64,000 nucleotides of DNA. Source: Liquidambar formosana. Lineage: Eukaryota > Streptophyta > Magnoliopsida > Saxifragales > Altingiaceae. The notes under the pieces were generated by a model. It saw nothing but the letters and a program-made list of their open reading frames with translations, had not been told where the DNA came from and did not search any database. Below, piece after piece: positions 34,001 through 45,249 of this stretch (position 1 is its first letter; the number at the start of each line of letters is the position of its first letter). The stretch is taken from the NCBI GenBank assembly GCA_039720395.1, contig JBBPBK010000110.1, positions 92,551-156,550 of the forward strand, read 5' to 3'. The position numbers were made by a program, and so were the translations under genes.

Positions 34001-36046
34001 ATTTCTGATCTTTTCTTTTTTCATTTGTTGCTGGAGTTTGAATTGAGTACATTGGGCTATTCCAGCCTGATGGATAGTACTAATCAGATCTCCATAGGTC
34101 AGTTTTTCCCAAGGGATCATTCCATTATTCTGATCCTTGAGTTTTGTCCTAATTGTCTCTGCAAATAATGTTGGTAATCCAGATATAAACTTTTCTTTCC
34201 AGAAAGGTTGATTATTATCTGGTCTTAGGAAAACCTTCGTTAAGAAAGCATCCTTATACCATTTAAAATCACCTAACCTTTTACATCTGAGATTTGCCAA
34301 TATTTCTGCAGTGGTGTCTTTTAACTTAGAAGGATCTCCAACAAAATGTTTGGAAATAGTGAAGAGTAAAGTTGACACAGCATCCTCAATCTCTTCTCCT
34401 TCTTCAGTTTTAATTATATTGCCTTGTTGATCAGTTTTTATTGCATATAATATTGCCTGTTTCTCAGCAAAAGTCAGAGTATGATCCCACCATCCTTTTA
34501 GTTGTCCAGTAAATCCAGCAACTAAGGAATGAGCAATGGCGTGATCAGATATATCCGAGTCTTTCGCCTGGTATGCTGAACTTACCATCGTCATTTGATG
34601 TAGTAAGTTCTGTATCTGATATTGCGTTAATCCATCAATGTTCCATTCATAGATGGTTCCTCCATGATATGAAGCTTGATGGTAATTTCTTCTTTCTTCA
34701 ATTTTCATATCTGGGAAAGAAGGATATTGATAATTATTTCTTATAGGCTGGGCATGCCTTATAGCATTAACAGCCGAATTATCTTATTGCTTAAATTGTT
34801 GCATAATATCATCAGCTTCTGTTTCAGATTCAATAATATTATCATTTTGCGTTATCACTGTAATTGCCTTACTAGTACTTGCCTGGGGCTTCTGCGGAGT
34901 GTCTTGGACCACAGATTTCCCAATTACATCATCAAGAAGTCTGATTCTTTCTTGAATTTCTGTATGTAATTGTCCCTTGGCCAATTGTCTACTATATTGC
35001 TTAGGTATTGCATAAGGAATGAAAAGGGGTTTTTCATCTTGCTGATTAGGTAAAATAGATTCATGTTGAACCAAATTTTCAACCCTAGTCAGTTGCTCTG
35101 CAATTGTCTTAATATGTTGGTTTGTATAATTGTTTTGCTCAAAGATATTTTTAATATCTTTTCCTGTTGGCTGTGTTTCCTCTTCAGTTTTGACTTTATA
35201 AGGTGCAGCTGTTACGCTTACCTTATAATATGGTATTTTAATCTGTTCTAGGGGTGGATGAACAGATTCTACCATTTGATTACTTGGAGTTAATTGCCAA
35301 GTAGTTGTGTTTTTGCTTGTTACATTAATTTGTCTTTCCATTGTATATACCTTCTCAAACCATTCGAAAAAGTATATATGGAATTGATTTTTCTCCATAT
35401 ACGTATACCAATGTGTACGTATTTGGGTTTGCTGGTCTTTGTCATGTGTTTCAAAAAATTGTCTTCTTTTTTCTTTGTTTTTATCAAGCATAAATTCTGT
35501 TCTTAGTAAGTCTTTGTCCATAACAAAGGATATACTAAGCATCATTATGCCAGGTGGTATTTCCATTTCTGTTTTAGTTGGCGACATGTTTTGGGATTCT
35601 TCTTCAGAATTGTCATCTTGTTGATTTGTTGCATTTTCATAATAAGGGTATGAAATATTGCTATTACGAACTCCTTGTAAATTTGGTTGAGTCCTAGGAT
35701 TCACCAAAGGAGTTTCAGGTTCAAGATCCGGAACTTCAGAGCTTGAAGATGAGTTTTGTCTAAAGATTCTTACCGGAACAGCTGAACAAGAAGCTCGTGA
35801 CGAGCAAGATGCTCTAGAAGAATCTGGAATTTCAGTTATTATTGGCTTAGAATTTGGTAATCTAAAGGACTGGGTAAAGGGAGAATTAAATCTAATCCCT
35901 GCACTCCCATCCGAATATTCTACCATTTGCTTAATTTTTGTGGTTTGCTTAGTTTGTTGTTGCAGTTGCTCAGGAGCAGCAACTTCAATGGCTTGTGGAA
36001 TTTTCCATTCTTCCGGAAATTTCAATTCAGACCACATTAAAGTCTT

Positions 36047-36049
<3 letters not shown>
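31037..36049 (-). pseudogene. endogenous pararetrovirus ORF1, copy B, truncated with two nonsense codons
   Basis: Collinear and in the same frame as copy A ORF1 from about codon 226 to the end, without a frameshift. It lacks the movement-protein core because the array begins here at the TA tract. In-frame stops are TAA at 34786-34784 (CAA in copy A, between the N-terminal and capsid regions) and TAG at 31501-31499 (CAG in copy A, early in RNase H). Zinc knuckle, protease and reverse-transcriptase motifs are otherwise preserved. Both stops are single C-to-T changes on the coding strand. Confidence 0.85.

Positions 36050-36096
<47 letters not shown>
36050..36096. repeat. (TA)n tract at the right virus junction
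   Basis: A 47-bp perfect AT alternation directly adjoining the truncated ORF1 of copy B. It is the counterpart of the tract at 21205-21231. Confidence 0.9.
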
Positions 36097-36099
<3 letters not shown>

Positions 36100-36202
36100 T
36101 TAGGGGGGGAGGCGGTGTTCGGTTCTCTCGTGCACCACCGCTCTTTCTCTCTTTCTACCACCTCCTGCTTCCCCAACAGGAGGGTCATTTTTTCAAGGGC
36201 CA

Positions 36203-36600
36203 GGCTATTGCCACCACATAAAATACTCTAAGCCCCCCACTTAATTTATATTTTTTAAGTTTTATGAAAAATATGAAAAAAATTTACAAAAACTAATCAC
36301 ATAGTCTACTAAAAAACATCATTCCGGATAACTTTGTAGAAGAATTTGTTTCCAAAATTTGTCATTTAAGTACACTTTTTAGCCATTTTTTATGAAAAAT
36401 GAAATAAAGATTGTAAATGGCCGAAAAGTCTGCTTAAATGATAGATTTTGGAAAAATTTCCTTCTACAAAGTTGTTCATAACGATGTTTTTTAGTGAACA
36501 ATGTAATTAGTTTTCGTAAAAACCTTTTATATTTTTCATAAAATCTTAAAAAGTGTAAATTAATGAGGGGCTTAGAGTACTTCATGTGGTGGCAATAGCC
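36203..36600. mobile_element. fold-back MITE, 398 bp with about 190-bp arms
   Basis: The termini GGCTATTGCCACCACAT and their complement ATGTGGTGGCAATAGCC are followed inward by long complementary arms (TACTCTAAGCCCC and onward) that meet near 36390. A target duplication could not be defined. It lies in the distal part of the interrupted LTR. Confidence 0.75.
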
Positions 36601-36691
36601 CCCCTCTTTTTTTAATTACCTATTCGATTAGATTAATCTAATTAATCTATCTTAATTAACTAATAATTTAGTTATTTTAGAGGTCGTTACA

Positions 36692-36800
36692 GCAGTTTCT
36701 ACAGCAGAAGCAATTGTACTCAGAAATTAGCTTCTTTTACCAAACAATAAGCAGTTTAGAAATATTTATAGAATAGGCAATATTGCTAAGTTGGTAATAT
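36692..36800 (+). pseudogene. LINE RNase H remnant, continuation beyond the LTR insertion
   Basis: Directly after the LTR, about ten codons read STAEAIVLR, like the AEA segment of plant LINE RNase H domains. The same domain is cut at 18658. A stop follows almost at once, and only this short stretch is recognisable. Confidence 0.4.
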
Positions 36801-36829
36801 ACGTCCATGGGCTATTTTAGAGTTGGGGG

Positions 36830-37110
36830 TAGCTATTGCTACCACAACATTTCATAAGCAGCCCCGACTTATTATAAACTTTTCAAGATTTTAAGAAAAA
36901 TATAAAAAAATTTCACAAAAATAGACGACAATGTCCACTAGAAAACATCATTTTAAACGACTTTATAGAATAAATTTTTTTCAAAATATATCATTTAAGT
37001 AGAATTTTTGATCAATTTTCATGTAAAAGTTTTGTAAAAATGAAATAAAAATTGTAAATGCCAAAATGTCGACCCAACAGAAAAAAATAAAAAAATTTGA
37101 GTTTGCGTGT
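36830..37110. mobile_element. degraded relative of the fold-back MITE at 36203
   Basis: TAGCTATTGCTACCACAACA is followed by sequence matching the left arm and part of the right arm of the neighbouring MITE. The right terminus is missing. Confidence 0.5.
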
Positions 37111-37133
37111 TTGTTGATTTTCCTACCTTGACC

Positions 37134-37134
<1 letters not shown>

Positions 37135-37178
<44 letters not shown>

Positions 37179-37189
37179 AAAAAAAAAAA
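37135..37189. repeat. homopolymer pair: 34 C followed by 21 A
   Basis: An uninterrupted C tract (37135-37168) followed directly by an A tract (37169-37189), ten bases before the LTR start at 37200. True lengths in the genome are uncertain. Confidence 0.8.
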
Positions 37190-37199
37190 CTATAGTAGT

Positions 37200-38776
37200 T
37201 GTAGACACCCCATTTTGCACCCGATGAGTTGGATTGGAAACGCCCTATGATGAGGTTAGTTCATATACTTTGATAAACTTTGGAATTCGCCTACATGAGC
37301 CAAAAGAATTGCAGCTAAGAAATATAGTGAATTCACGAAGTTCACTGCGTACGCATTAATGTGGTGCGTACGCATGTATTTGTGGTGCGTACGCATCTTA
37401 TGCTTCCAAAACCTTTCTTTTCGGGCCACTTGCCCTCCAGATCAGAACTCTTTCAAGGAACGTGTTGTAACATGCTTAGGAGACCTAGATTTCGGGGAAA
37501 AACAGCAGAGACCCCTAATCCTACTTCCTATGCCTATATATAACCCACTAGACACCTGAAGAAGGGGGACTGGAAATCAGAGAGAGAGAGAAGGAAAGCC
37601 ATAGGAACAGAAAGAGAGAGAGAAGGAAATAGAGGAACAAAGAGAGAGTGTAGAAAGCTGCAATTCTGGAGGTTCAAGAAGGAGTAGTCCTTAAAGGAAT
37701 CAGAGTGGAGAACCCTGAGGGTAATATTTGTATTCTGTATGTATAATTTACCTATTAAGCATGAAAATTCATATTCAATAAAGTAATGTGTTGCCATGAA
37801 TGCCATGATAACTGCATAATATTGATTGCATGTCATCACATAGTGGACTCTTTCCATAAGAGAACCTAGGACTTTATGCATATTTCCGTATGAGCATCAT
37901 GCAATAGACTAGGGCTTAATTATATGATGATTTTGCTGGTATGAAAATCTCCTGTGTTACCATAAAGGTGGTTTCAGACTTTAATCTGCAAAAACGGACA
38001 TATATGATTTCTGATCGCATACAGTGAGTTTCGAGAGATGACATAAATCGCCAACAGGTGCGTACGCAATTATTGTATTGCATACGCAGTATATGGTATG
38101 TGTACACAGTAAATAATACTGCGTACGCACATAAAGTATTGGCAGATAGTCCTTCTTTTATTTTATTTTATTTTATTTTTCTGTCTAAAGCATGATTAGC
38201 ATGACTTAGGTTTAGTCTATATTCATATTCATATTTATTTTTTGCATATTTTATTTTATTAAGGATGCATGATGTAGACTGATATGTGAAGTTCTGTGAT
38301 TCTGCGTGTAATGCCTATTAGGTGCGTACGCATATATAATTGGTGCGTACGCACTAAGTAATGATGCGCACGCACCTTACCTCGGCAGACAGTTTCTCTC
38401 TTTACTGTATTTATTATGATAGTTAATTAATTCGCATGGTCATTTCTTTATGTTTGTTTTATATCTCTTGTTTCCATCATATCATCATGAGTTGCGTGCT
38501 GCTGTGGTTGAATGAGTAGGGTTGATTTTAGTTAAATATTTAGATTAATTAAAGCCATCAATCATGTGTGGGGGCCGGTTCCGACCGGGCGTGGTTGGGT
38601 GCCTAACACCTTCCCAGCTGCGTACCCTAGCTCCAAACCCGAATCTCTGGTTATGACGAGCTAGACCCTGCTAGGGTTCACTCGTTCCCATTATTGGGTG
38701 GCGACTCCTCTCCGTGTTAGTCCTTTGAGGCTAATGCGTATTCTCGAGCTACGTGGTACCGGGCGTGGCGCTCACA
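37200..38776 (+). mobile_element. 5' LTR of the outer Tat-type Ty3/gypsy element
   Basis: It begins TGTAGACACCCC and ends GGCGCTCACA, followed after one base by a primer-binding site. The length is 1577 bp. It contains ten perfect or degenerate copies of the palindrome TGCGTACGCA in three clusters (37343-37400, 38058-38132, 38320-38376). The partner LTR would lie beyond the right edge of the window, so the pairing cannot be checked here. Confidence 0.75.
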
Positions 38777-38777
38777 G

Positions 38778-38795
38778 TGGCGACTCCACTGGGGA
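38778..38795 (+). promoter_or_regulatory. primer-binding site of the outer Ty3/gypsy element
   Basis: TGGCGACTCCACTGGGGA one base after the LTR end. The nested element uses the same site, consistent with both belonging to the same Tat-type lineage. Confidence 0.75.
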
Positions 38796-39846
38796 TAGAG
38801 AGCTAGATTCCGTATAGTGATTTATGGCTTTACTTAATTTAAATTGTTTAATTAGAAAAGACCAAAATTGCACACACGCGCACTACCACCCCTTACCCTC
38901 GATGACAGTCTGATGAAAGGTACCGGGTCCCATTCGGGCCTATGGTTACTGGAAGTTGGCATCATCAACCCACAGCCTGTGCCACTTGCCTGTAATAAGC
39001 TTGTGAGTACGCTAATGGACCACTCTTTGAGTGCCCTCGCTTGGGTGACCCTTGAAGGAGAAGTACCCCATTAACCAACACCACTAGTTACCCCACCAAC
39101 CTTTGCATACCCTTGCTTGAATGTGTGCCATGTCATGTTGCATTCATATTAGGAATTCATCGCGGGCTTGGGACGAGGCCCCCATTATCTATTAGCTATC
39201 TCAAGTTGAGCCCAATTGAGGGAAGTTGTGTGATATTGTTATTGGACTTGGACTTGTGTAAAATAATAAGAAAAAAATGCATGGGTCCATGATCCAAAAG
39301 AGAGTGAGGTGTGTGTATATTGGGCCGACTTGAGATAATTAATGGACTATGTGGGTTTAGCACTAGGGTAACCGTGTTGGCAATCAAATCCAAAATCCAG
39401 CTAAGAATCAAGTCCAAAGCAAGTTATATCCGAACTTAAGCCCGAAAGAGTGGAGAATTATTTGTAATTGGGCCTGACCAAAAAAAAAAAAAAAAAAAAA
39501 AAAAAAGAAGAAGAATGAATATCAGGTTCGGGCCCCAAATTGTTGAGAGATGAGAGATATTTCTGTATTGGGCTTAAGTTAGTGAAATAACAGGTTTTGT
39601 GTCCACTTATTATACCTTGGGCATTTGGAAGATATATTAAACATGACAAAGCCCAAGGTGTAGTGAGCAGTAATTGGGTAATTTTAATGGAACAATGTTA
39701 TTTATTCAAATGAAGGACATGGGCTTGATAAAGTTACATATGGCTAAATGCAGTAGAGGATTGGTCGATCACAGAAGAGTGTGCCAGGTTGTGTTTGGAT
39801 CCGATCAACTGCATCCAACCGACTGAGGAAAGTGGAACCGAAACCA
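38796..39846 (+). other. untranslated leader of the outer element
   Basis: About 1 kb without a convincing open frame between primer-binding site and gag, with an A-tract at about 39480-39505. Confidence 0.6.
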
Positions 39847-41505
39847 ATGGCAGCGGAGCCGACTTTAACCGATCTCGTGGCTATGTTGCGACAGGATAAG
39901 GCAGAAATGAAGGAACTCATCACGGGGTTAACCCAGAGGCTAGAGCATTTAGAGATGGGGGGTAAAGGATCATCTGATCAACCCAAAGGCGAAAAGGGAG
40001 TCGACAAGGAAGGAGAAGGGAGTGGTGCACCAAAAACTCACGAAGGCGAATCTCACCCTTGGGATGATGAGGATTTCGCAGATTACATGGCTAGTAAGAA
40101 GAATGTCAAAGACAAGGGTAAGATGGAGGATCCTAGGTTCGATAAGCTAGAGGTGGAGAATCATGAAATGAGAGAGCAGATAAGGCAGATGAAGGCCGCC
40201 TGGCGTAAGTCTCAAGGGATAGACGACTACATGTTTTCTATGCCCGGTGCCACATCTGAGGCTAGAGTTCAACTACCCCCCAAATTCAAGATTGCGGATT
40301 ATGAGAAGTTTGATGGAACTGGCGACCCTAAGCAACATCTGCGTCAGTATATGAGCATAGCCAGAATGAGGGGCCTAACCTCGGAGCAAGTCCACTTCGC
40401 GTTTCCACTATCCTTATCTGGTGATGCTTCAAAATGGTATTACAAGCTCGATGAGAAAATAACTGGGACCTGGGAGGTGTTGACCGAGGAGTTCACCAAT
40501 AAGTACAACTATAATACAGTATTGGATGTAACGTTGAGGGACTTAGAAATGACAAGGCAGAAACCGGATGAGCTTTTTTCTGAGTTCATAGGGCGATGGA
40601 GAGCAAAGGCAGTGAAACTGACAAACAGGCCAGCAGAGATAGATCAAGTCAACATGATCCTGAAAAATCTGACACCAGTCTATTTCGACAAAATGTTAAC
40701 CTCATCCGTTATGGATTTCCAGCAACTGTACCAGTGCGGGACCCGAATAGAAGATGCAATAAGCAAAGGGCAGATCGAGAATAGGCCCAAGAGGGTGTTC
40801 GGGGCAAACAGTGGCAACAGTGGAGCAAGTGGAGGCAATAGAATCGGAGGGCCAGTGCAAGCAACAGTGGGGAATGTTCAGCAGACAGAAAGAAAACCCA
40901 GAGTATTCCACGATCTGGGAGTACCCTTGTCCAAAGCATTTGCTAATCTGTCTAGAAGAGGGTACTTGCAGGCCTTGGAACCTCTGCCGCTTCCAAACCC
41001 AATCCCATCTAACTGGAGGCAGAATGAGTTCTGCGAGTTTCACCAGCGCATTGGTCATAAGATCGACAATTGTACTCGATTGAGACATGTGATACAAGAC
41101 ATGATTGAAGCAGGGAAGTTACCGCCGCCAGGAGAGGATAAGAAACCTAATGTGCATCGAAATCCCATTCCCAACCATAACGCACCGCCGCCATATGCCA
41201 ATATGATTGAAAGAGGATGCGAAAGCGGGGATCCATCTATGCTCATCATTGCAGTGTGCTCACTATGGGATGACAGTGGCGAAGAAGGGGATATTAAGAA
41301 AGGGTTCTGGGAACAAGTTAAGGAGGACACTATGCACCTTACTCGTGCAGGCAGGCATTTCAAGCCTCCTCATCTAGAGGGTGACAATCCGGGGAAAGAC
41401 GTGAACCCTGAAGTTGACATAGAGGAGTTGAGACACAAATTGGGAGAAATAGGGAAAGAAGAGGAGGAGGACCGGGTCCTGAAACAGTTGAAGAAGACAC
41501 AGGCC
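39847..41505 (+). CDS. gag: Ty3/gypsy (Tat-type) gag, interrupted at 41505 by a nested element
   Basis: An open frame of 553 codons from the ATG at 39847 (MAAEPTLTDLVAML). Residues 1-120 form a charged, coiled-coil-like N-terminus. Residues 150-330 hold the retrotransposon gag core, with FDGTGDPKQHLRQYM, ASKWYYKL and EFTNKYNYN. A Cys/His knuckle-like CEFHQRIGHKIDNC lies near residue 400. Gag forms the cytoplasmic particle that packages element RNA. The frame is open until the nested element enters within a KKTQ-encoding stretch. The same reading resumes in frame at 62437. An alternative GTG start at 39781 is less likely. Confidence 0.88.
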
Positions 41506-44500
41506 TGTGAACCCTAAAAAGAGTTAAAGGGCCCACGAGGGGTTTTAGGTTTGAAAAAGGAAAAGGAGTCGCCACCTTATTTTTTAAAGGAAATAAGGAA
41601 AACCCTAAAAAAAAAGTTTTGTTTTAGGAAAACAAAAGATTGACTCCATATTTAAAAATGGAAAGGCAAATGATCTTTTGGAAACCAGAGAAATCGGGGA
41701 TTCGGAGGCTAAGTTACGATATGGGAAGGTTCTAGGCAAAGCCTATAGGCACCCATATCGCCCTAAACGGTCTCTTAATTTAATTGGGCTAAATCAAAGT
41801 CTTAATCACACACAAATCAACAGTTATCATCACAGGACAGCATGCATATCATTCATCCATTCATCCATATAATCAAGTAAATCAAAGAAAAACAGAAAAA
41901 GAAAGAGGGGGGAGAAGAAAACCTAGGATACTTAGTATCCTAGGGCGGACTTGAACATCACGAAGAGCGCCTACGTACCATGTATGGAAATACATGGATC
42001 AAAGTCCACGTAGTTCGAAAAGGAATAGGGTTATAACCTAATCAAGGCCTATGGTAAACCCTAAGTTTCCTTTTAAGTAAAACATGGTAAGTTTCCAAAA
42101 TAAATGATTCTCAAAAGATTTTTGGTAAAATATGGAATTTTGATAAAAGATGGAAACTTTGATTTAAAAGGTATCTTTTATTGAAAGGAAACTATAGAAT
42201 CTACCATACCCCTCTATTAGGAAACAACCCTAGGGGGGGAGAAAGGGAAAGTTTCAAAGGAAGGAAAGAAGGGTGAATTGGGGCACCCTCACACCCTACT
42301 TACCTTAAGCAAAAGCAACCTGTCAAAGTAACCACCCTATTGCATAGGGTAATTACCTTATTTGTAAGATTTCATCTCACAATAGCCAAAATAACCACCC
42401 CACATTGGTGGGGTAGTTGCACCTGTTGTACCTGTCAAAACACCTGCAATTTCCATGCAAAACATACCAAAAATACCAAGCAAACAAACTAGATTCCAAA
42501 TCAAGCCATTATCATGCCCAAACAATGGGCTAACACATGCTCAAAATATCATAACAAGGACAAATAACAGATCTGGACAGAATTGAAATAAGGCTTAAAA
42601 TCAACCACAAGTCATGCAACAACATGAATCATAAGCTAACTAAAACCCTAATTCAACCCTACATGCAATGACATGCAAAAAAACCTAAAATCCACTACTA
42701 TGAATGCAGAAAAATATCATAGTTATCAAATATGCAGCACATATATATCAACTATGAAGAAAACACAAGGAAAAACCCTAAGCTATCATGCTATATGCAA
42801 CTTTCCTAATATAAGGATGAATGAAACCCTAGAATCACAATTGTGCTCAAAATCACATAAATAACTCTAAATCATGCAAAACTCATTGTGGACATCATTC
42901 TAATCATGCATATTAATCAATAGAAGCATCAACACATGATAAAAACACAAGCTTGCACATGAAATATAGCTATTCTAAGTAAAAGCCTAATTTCAGCACA
43001 AGAGAAACCCTAGAATTGCAAACATGCATTAAATCACATGGAACAGCATCCTAGCATACTAAACAGCCCATAAACATTATCCTAATCATGCATACTAGCT
43101 AATAGAAGTATCAAAACACAATAAAAACACAAGCTTCAATATGCAAAGGTGGTATTTCATGTAGAAAACCAATTTCAGCACTAAGGAAACCCTAAAGTCC
43201 CAAACATGCAATAAATCACATGGAATAGCATCCTAACATACTAAACAGCCCATGAATATTATCCTAATCATGCATACTAACTAATAGAAGCAATAAGACA
43301 TGATAAAGACACAAACTTGAACATGAAATAATGACTATTCCATGTAAAACCCTAGAAAAGACTCTAAAAAACCCTAAAAACACAAAGACTCATAAAACCA
43401 CATAGAATGACATTATATCATGCAAAACCAGCCATAGACAATATCCTAATCATGTATTCTAAGCATTAGAAGCATCAACACATGATAAAACAATAAGCTT
43501 TTAACATGAAGTAATGCAAAGCTATGCAAAAAACCCTAGTTTGAATGAAAAAGAGAAAGGGGGAGGGGTATACCTTTTGTGGCTGCTGTAGAGAGTCCTC
43601 CTCCTCTTGTGTGCTGCTGGAAACAACCTCCTTCAAGCCTTCAAGCAATGCTCCAGCCTTCCTTCAAGCTTTCTCTCACACTCTCTCACTCTAAGTTTAG
43701 GTTAAACTACCCTAAGGATGGCTGCCATAGCCTCCAAGTCTCACCAAAGTGCCTCCAAAGTGTCTCCCTATTGCTGAAGTATAAGGGGGTATTTATAGGG
43801 ATTGAGGGAAAACCCTCAATGGTTGGGATTAAAACCCTAGGGATTGATCCAAGGGCTCTTAGAGGTTCCCTTGGGGCTTAAGTAGGTCAAATAGGGCTGA
43901 AATTAGGGTTAAATGGCGGCTAAAGGCGAGCAAATCCGAGAAAATAGGATGGGAGCCGCGTCAAGGCTCAAAATAGGAAAGTGGCTCGGGTGACCACCTG
44001 GGGCTGGGCGGCTAGCAGCCTGGGCCCAGGCGGCTAGCCGCCCAGGCCTGGGTGGTCACCCGAGGCCATGTCAGCTTCAGCCCATTTTTGACCCTTTCAG
44101 CTTCCAAATGTGTTTCAGGGCCCAAATCAACTCCGATTTTGACGAAACGAAAGCCAAAACGACCGTGTTTCGAAGGGGAATGTAATTTGAGTCACTTGAG
44201 GGCAAGAAACCCTAGCCATGGCTGCATGGTTGGGTCCTACAAAGGTGGTTAACCGCTATGCGTCACCATCGCTTAGCTTAGGTATGCACATAGGGTCGCA
44301 CCGAATGCTTTCCAATTCGAAATTCAACCTCCCTAAACACATTTGGGGATGAAATTAAGACCAATCAAGGTCAAATGAGTAGTCATAGAGTGAAAATCAT
44401 GAACCAATTCGAACTAACCCGAAGTAGGTCTCTTAGCCAACTTGAGCCTTGCTGAGCCATTCTAATCCCGAACCTTCAATTCATCGAATTGATCCCACAA

Positions 44501-44771
44501 ATACCTCAAATACAACCATATGAACTCCAATTGGCAACTTGGAGATCATTTCAAGGTCAAATGGAAAGTTTGTGATCAAAAAGACAATTATGCCCCTCAA
44601 GTCACAAAAGTTCTTATTAACCCTCAAGATCAACTCCAAATCGAACCAAAATTCATACACACCATCCTTAGGACCCTAGAAACTCAATGCAAAAGACTAG
44701 ACTCAAAAAGGAAACAAAAAGACACATGCAATGACAAACCCTAGCTAAGGTGACAAAAATGGGGTGTGACA
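41506..44771 (-). repeat. 3' LTR of the nested Tat element
   Basis: In plus-strand reading it starts TGTGAACCCTAAAAAG and ends GGGGTGTGACA, so on the minus strand it runs TGTCACACCCC...TTCACA. It is collinear with the LTR at 59182-62431 throughout. A minus-strand TATAAATA lies at 43797-43790, and the GC palindrome is at 43985-44064. Confidence 0.92.
43985..44064. promoter_or_regulatory. 80-bp GC-rich palindrome, LTR copy 1
   Basis: Starts CTCGGGTGACCACC and ends GGTGGTCACCCGAG, centred on TGGGCCCA. The reverse complement matches the sequence at about 90 percent of positions. It stands out against AT-rich surroundings and lies about 190 bp upstream of the minus-strand LTR TATA. Confidence 0.85.
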
Positions 44772-44989
44772 GAAGCCCCTCATTGGTGAGCAAGTTTCAC
44801 TTGCAAGCCAATGACCAAAAGAACAACCCATTTTTGCCCGGGGAATTGACTTCATCAAGATCCACTGGGGAAAAGAGGGTGATCATATCATTGAATTCTT
44901 CGAATTCATCATACACAAGCACAAAGGTACTCTTCATAAGTTCTACAGAACTCTTCTCATACTGTATACCAGTTTCACTGGAGGACAAG

Positions 44990-45237
44990 ATGAGGTATCC
45001 ATAGCTTCCATCGAACTTCGTTCGACGAAAGGTCTTTCCATACTATACCAGTGACAACTGGTGAATAGTACGAGGTATCCATAGCTTGCATCGAACTTCG
45101 TTCGATGAAAGGTCTTCCCATACTGTACCAGTGACAACTGGTGAATAGTACAAGGTATCCATAGCTTACATCGAACTTCGTTTCATGAAAGGTCTTCCCA
45201 TACTTTGCCAGTGACAACTGGCGAATAGTACGAGGTA
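44990..45237. repeat. 80-bp tandem repeat, three copies
   Basis: Units start GAGGTATCCATAGCT (or AAGGTATCC) at 44992, 45072 and 45152. Each contains the palindrome-like CGAACTTCGTTCGA and CAGTGACAACTGG. Open frames across it are periodic artefacts. Confidence 0.85.
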
Positions 45238-45249
45238 ACACCATGCCAT

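Larger units (their letters stand above)
29156..36049 (-). mobile_element. endogenous pararetrovirus copy B, 5'-truncated
   Basis: Head-to-tail partner of copy A and nearly identical by eye over 6.9 kb. It starts at the TA tract at 36049, inside ORF1 at about codon 226, so the leader and movement-protein core are missing. It carries the rest of ORF1 with two nonsense codons, an open ORF2, and the promoter region that faces copy A. Confidence 0.8.
18659..36691. mobile_element. LTR (solo or single) interrupted by the pararetrovirus array and a MITE
   Basis: It starts TGTCACACCCC at 18659 and ends GGTCGTTACA at 36691. The flanks ACAGT (18654-18658) and GCAGT (36692-36696) look like a 5-bp target duplication with one change. 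The LINE RNase H reading continues on the far side. Net of inserts the LTR is about 2.7 kb. It includes a 56-bp tandem array, a GGTCAAACC-rich stretch (20530-20610), pyrimidine tracts, and the (TA)n tract where the virus entered. Confidence 0.6.

Noticed and set aside
34784..36100. An apparent start with an alternating His/Ile/Tyr leader in viral copy B
   Set aside because: The leader is translated (TA)n microsatellite; the real sequence begins at 36049 inside ORF1 and has no start of its own.
40596..41363. Several frames overlapping the outer gag on both strands
   Set aside because: They are shadows of the long gag frame, which carries the recognisable domain.
44943..45244. Overlapping minus-strand frames with periodic protein repeats
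   Set aside because: They are translations of the 80-bp tandem array and carry no conserved protein.
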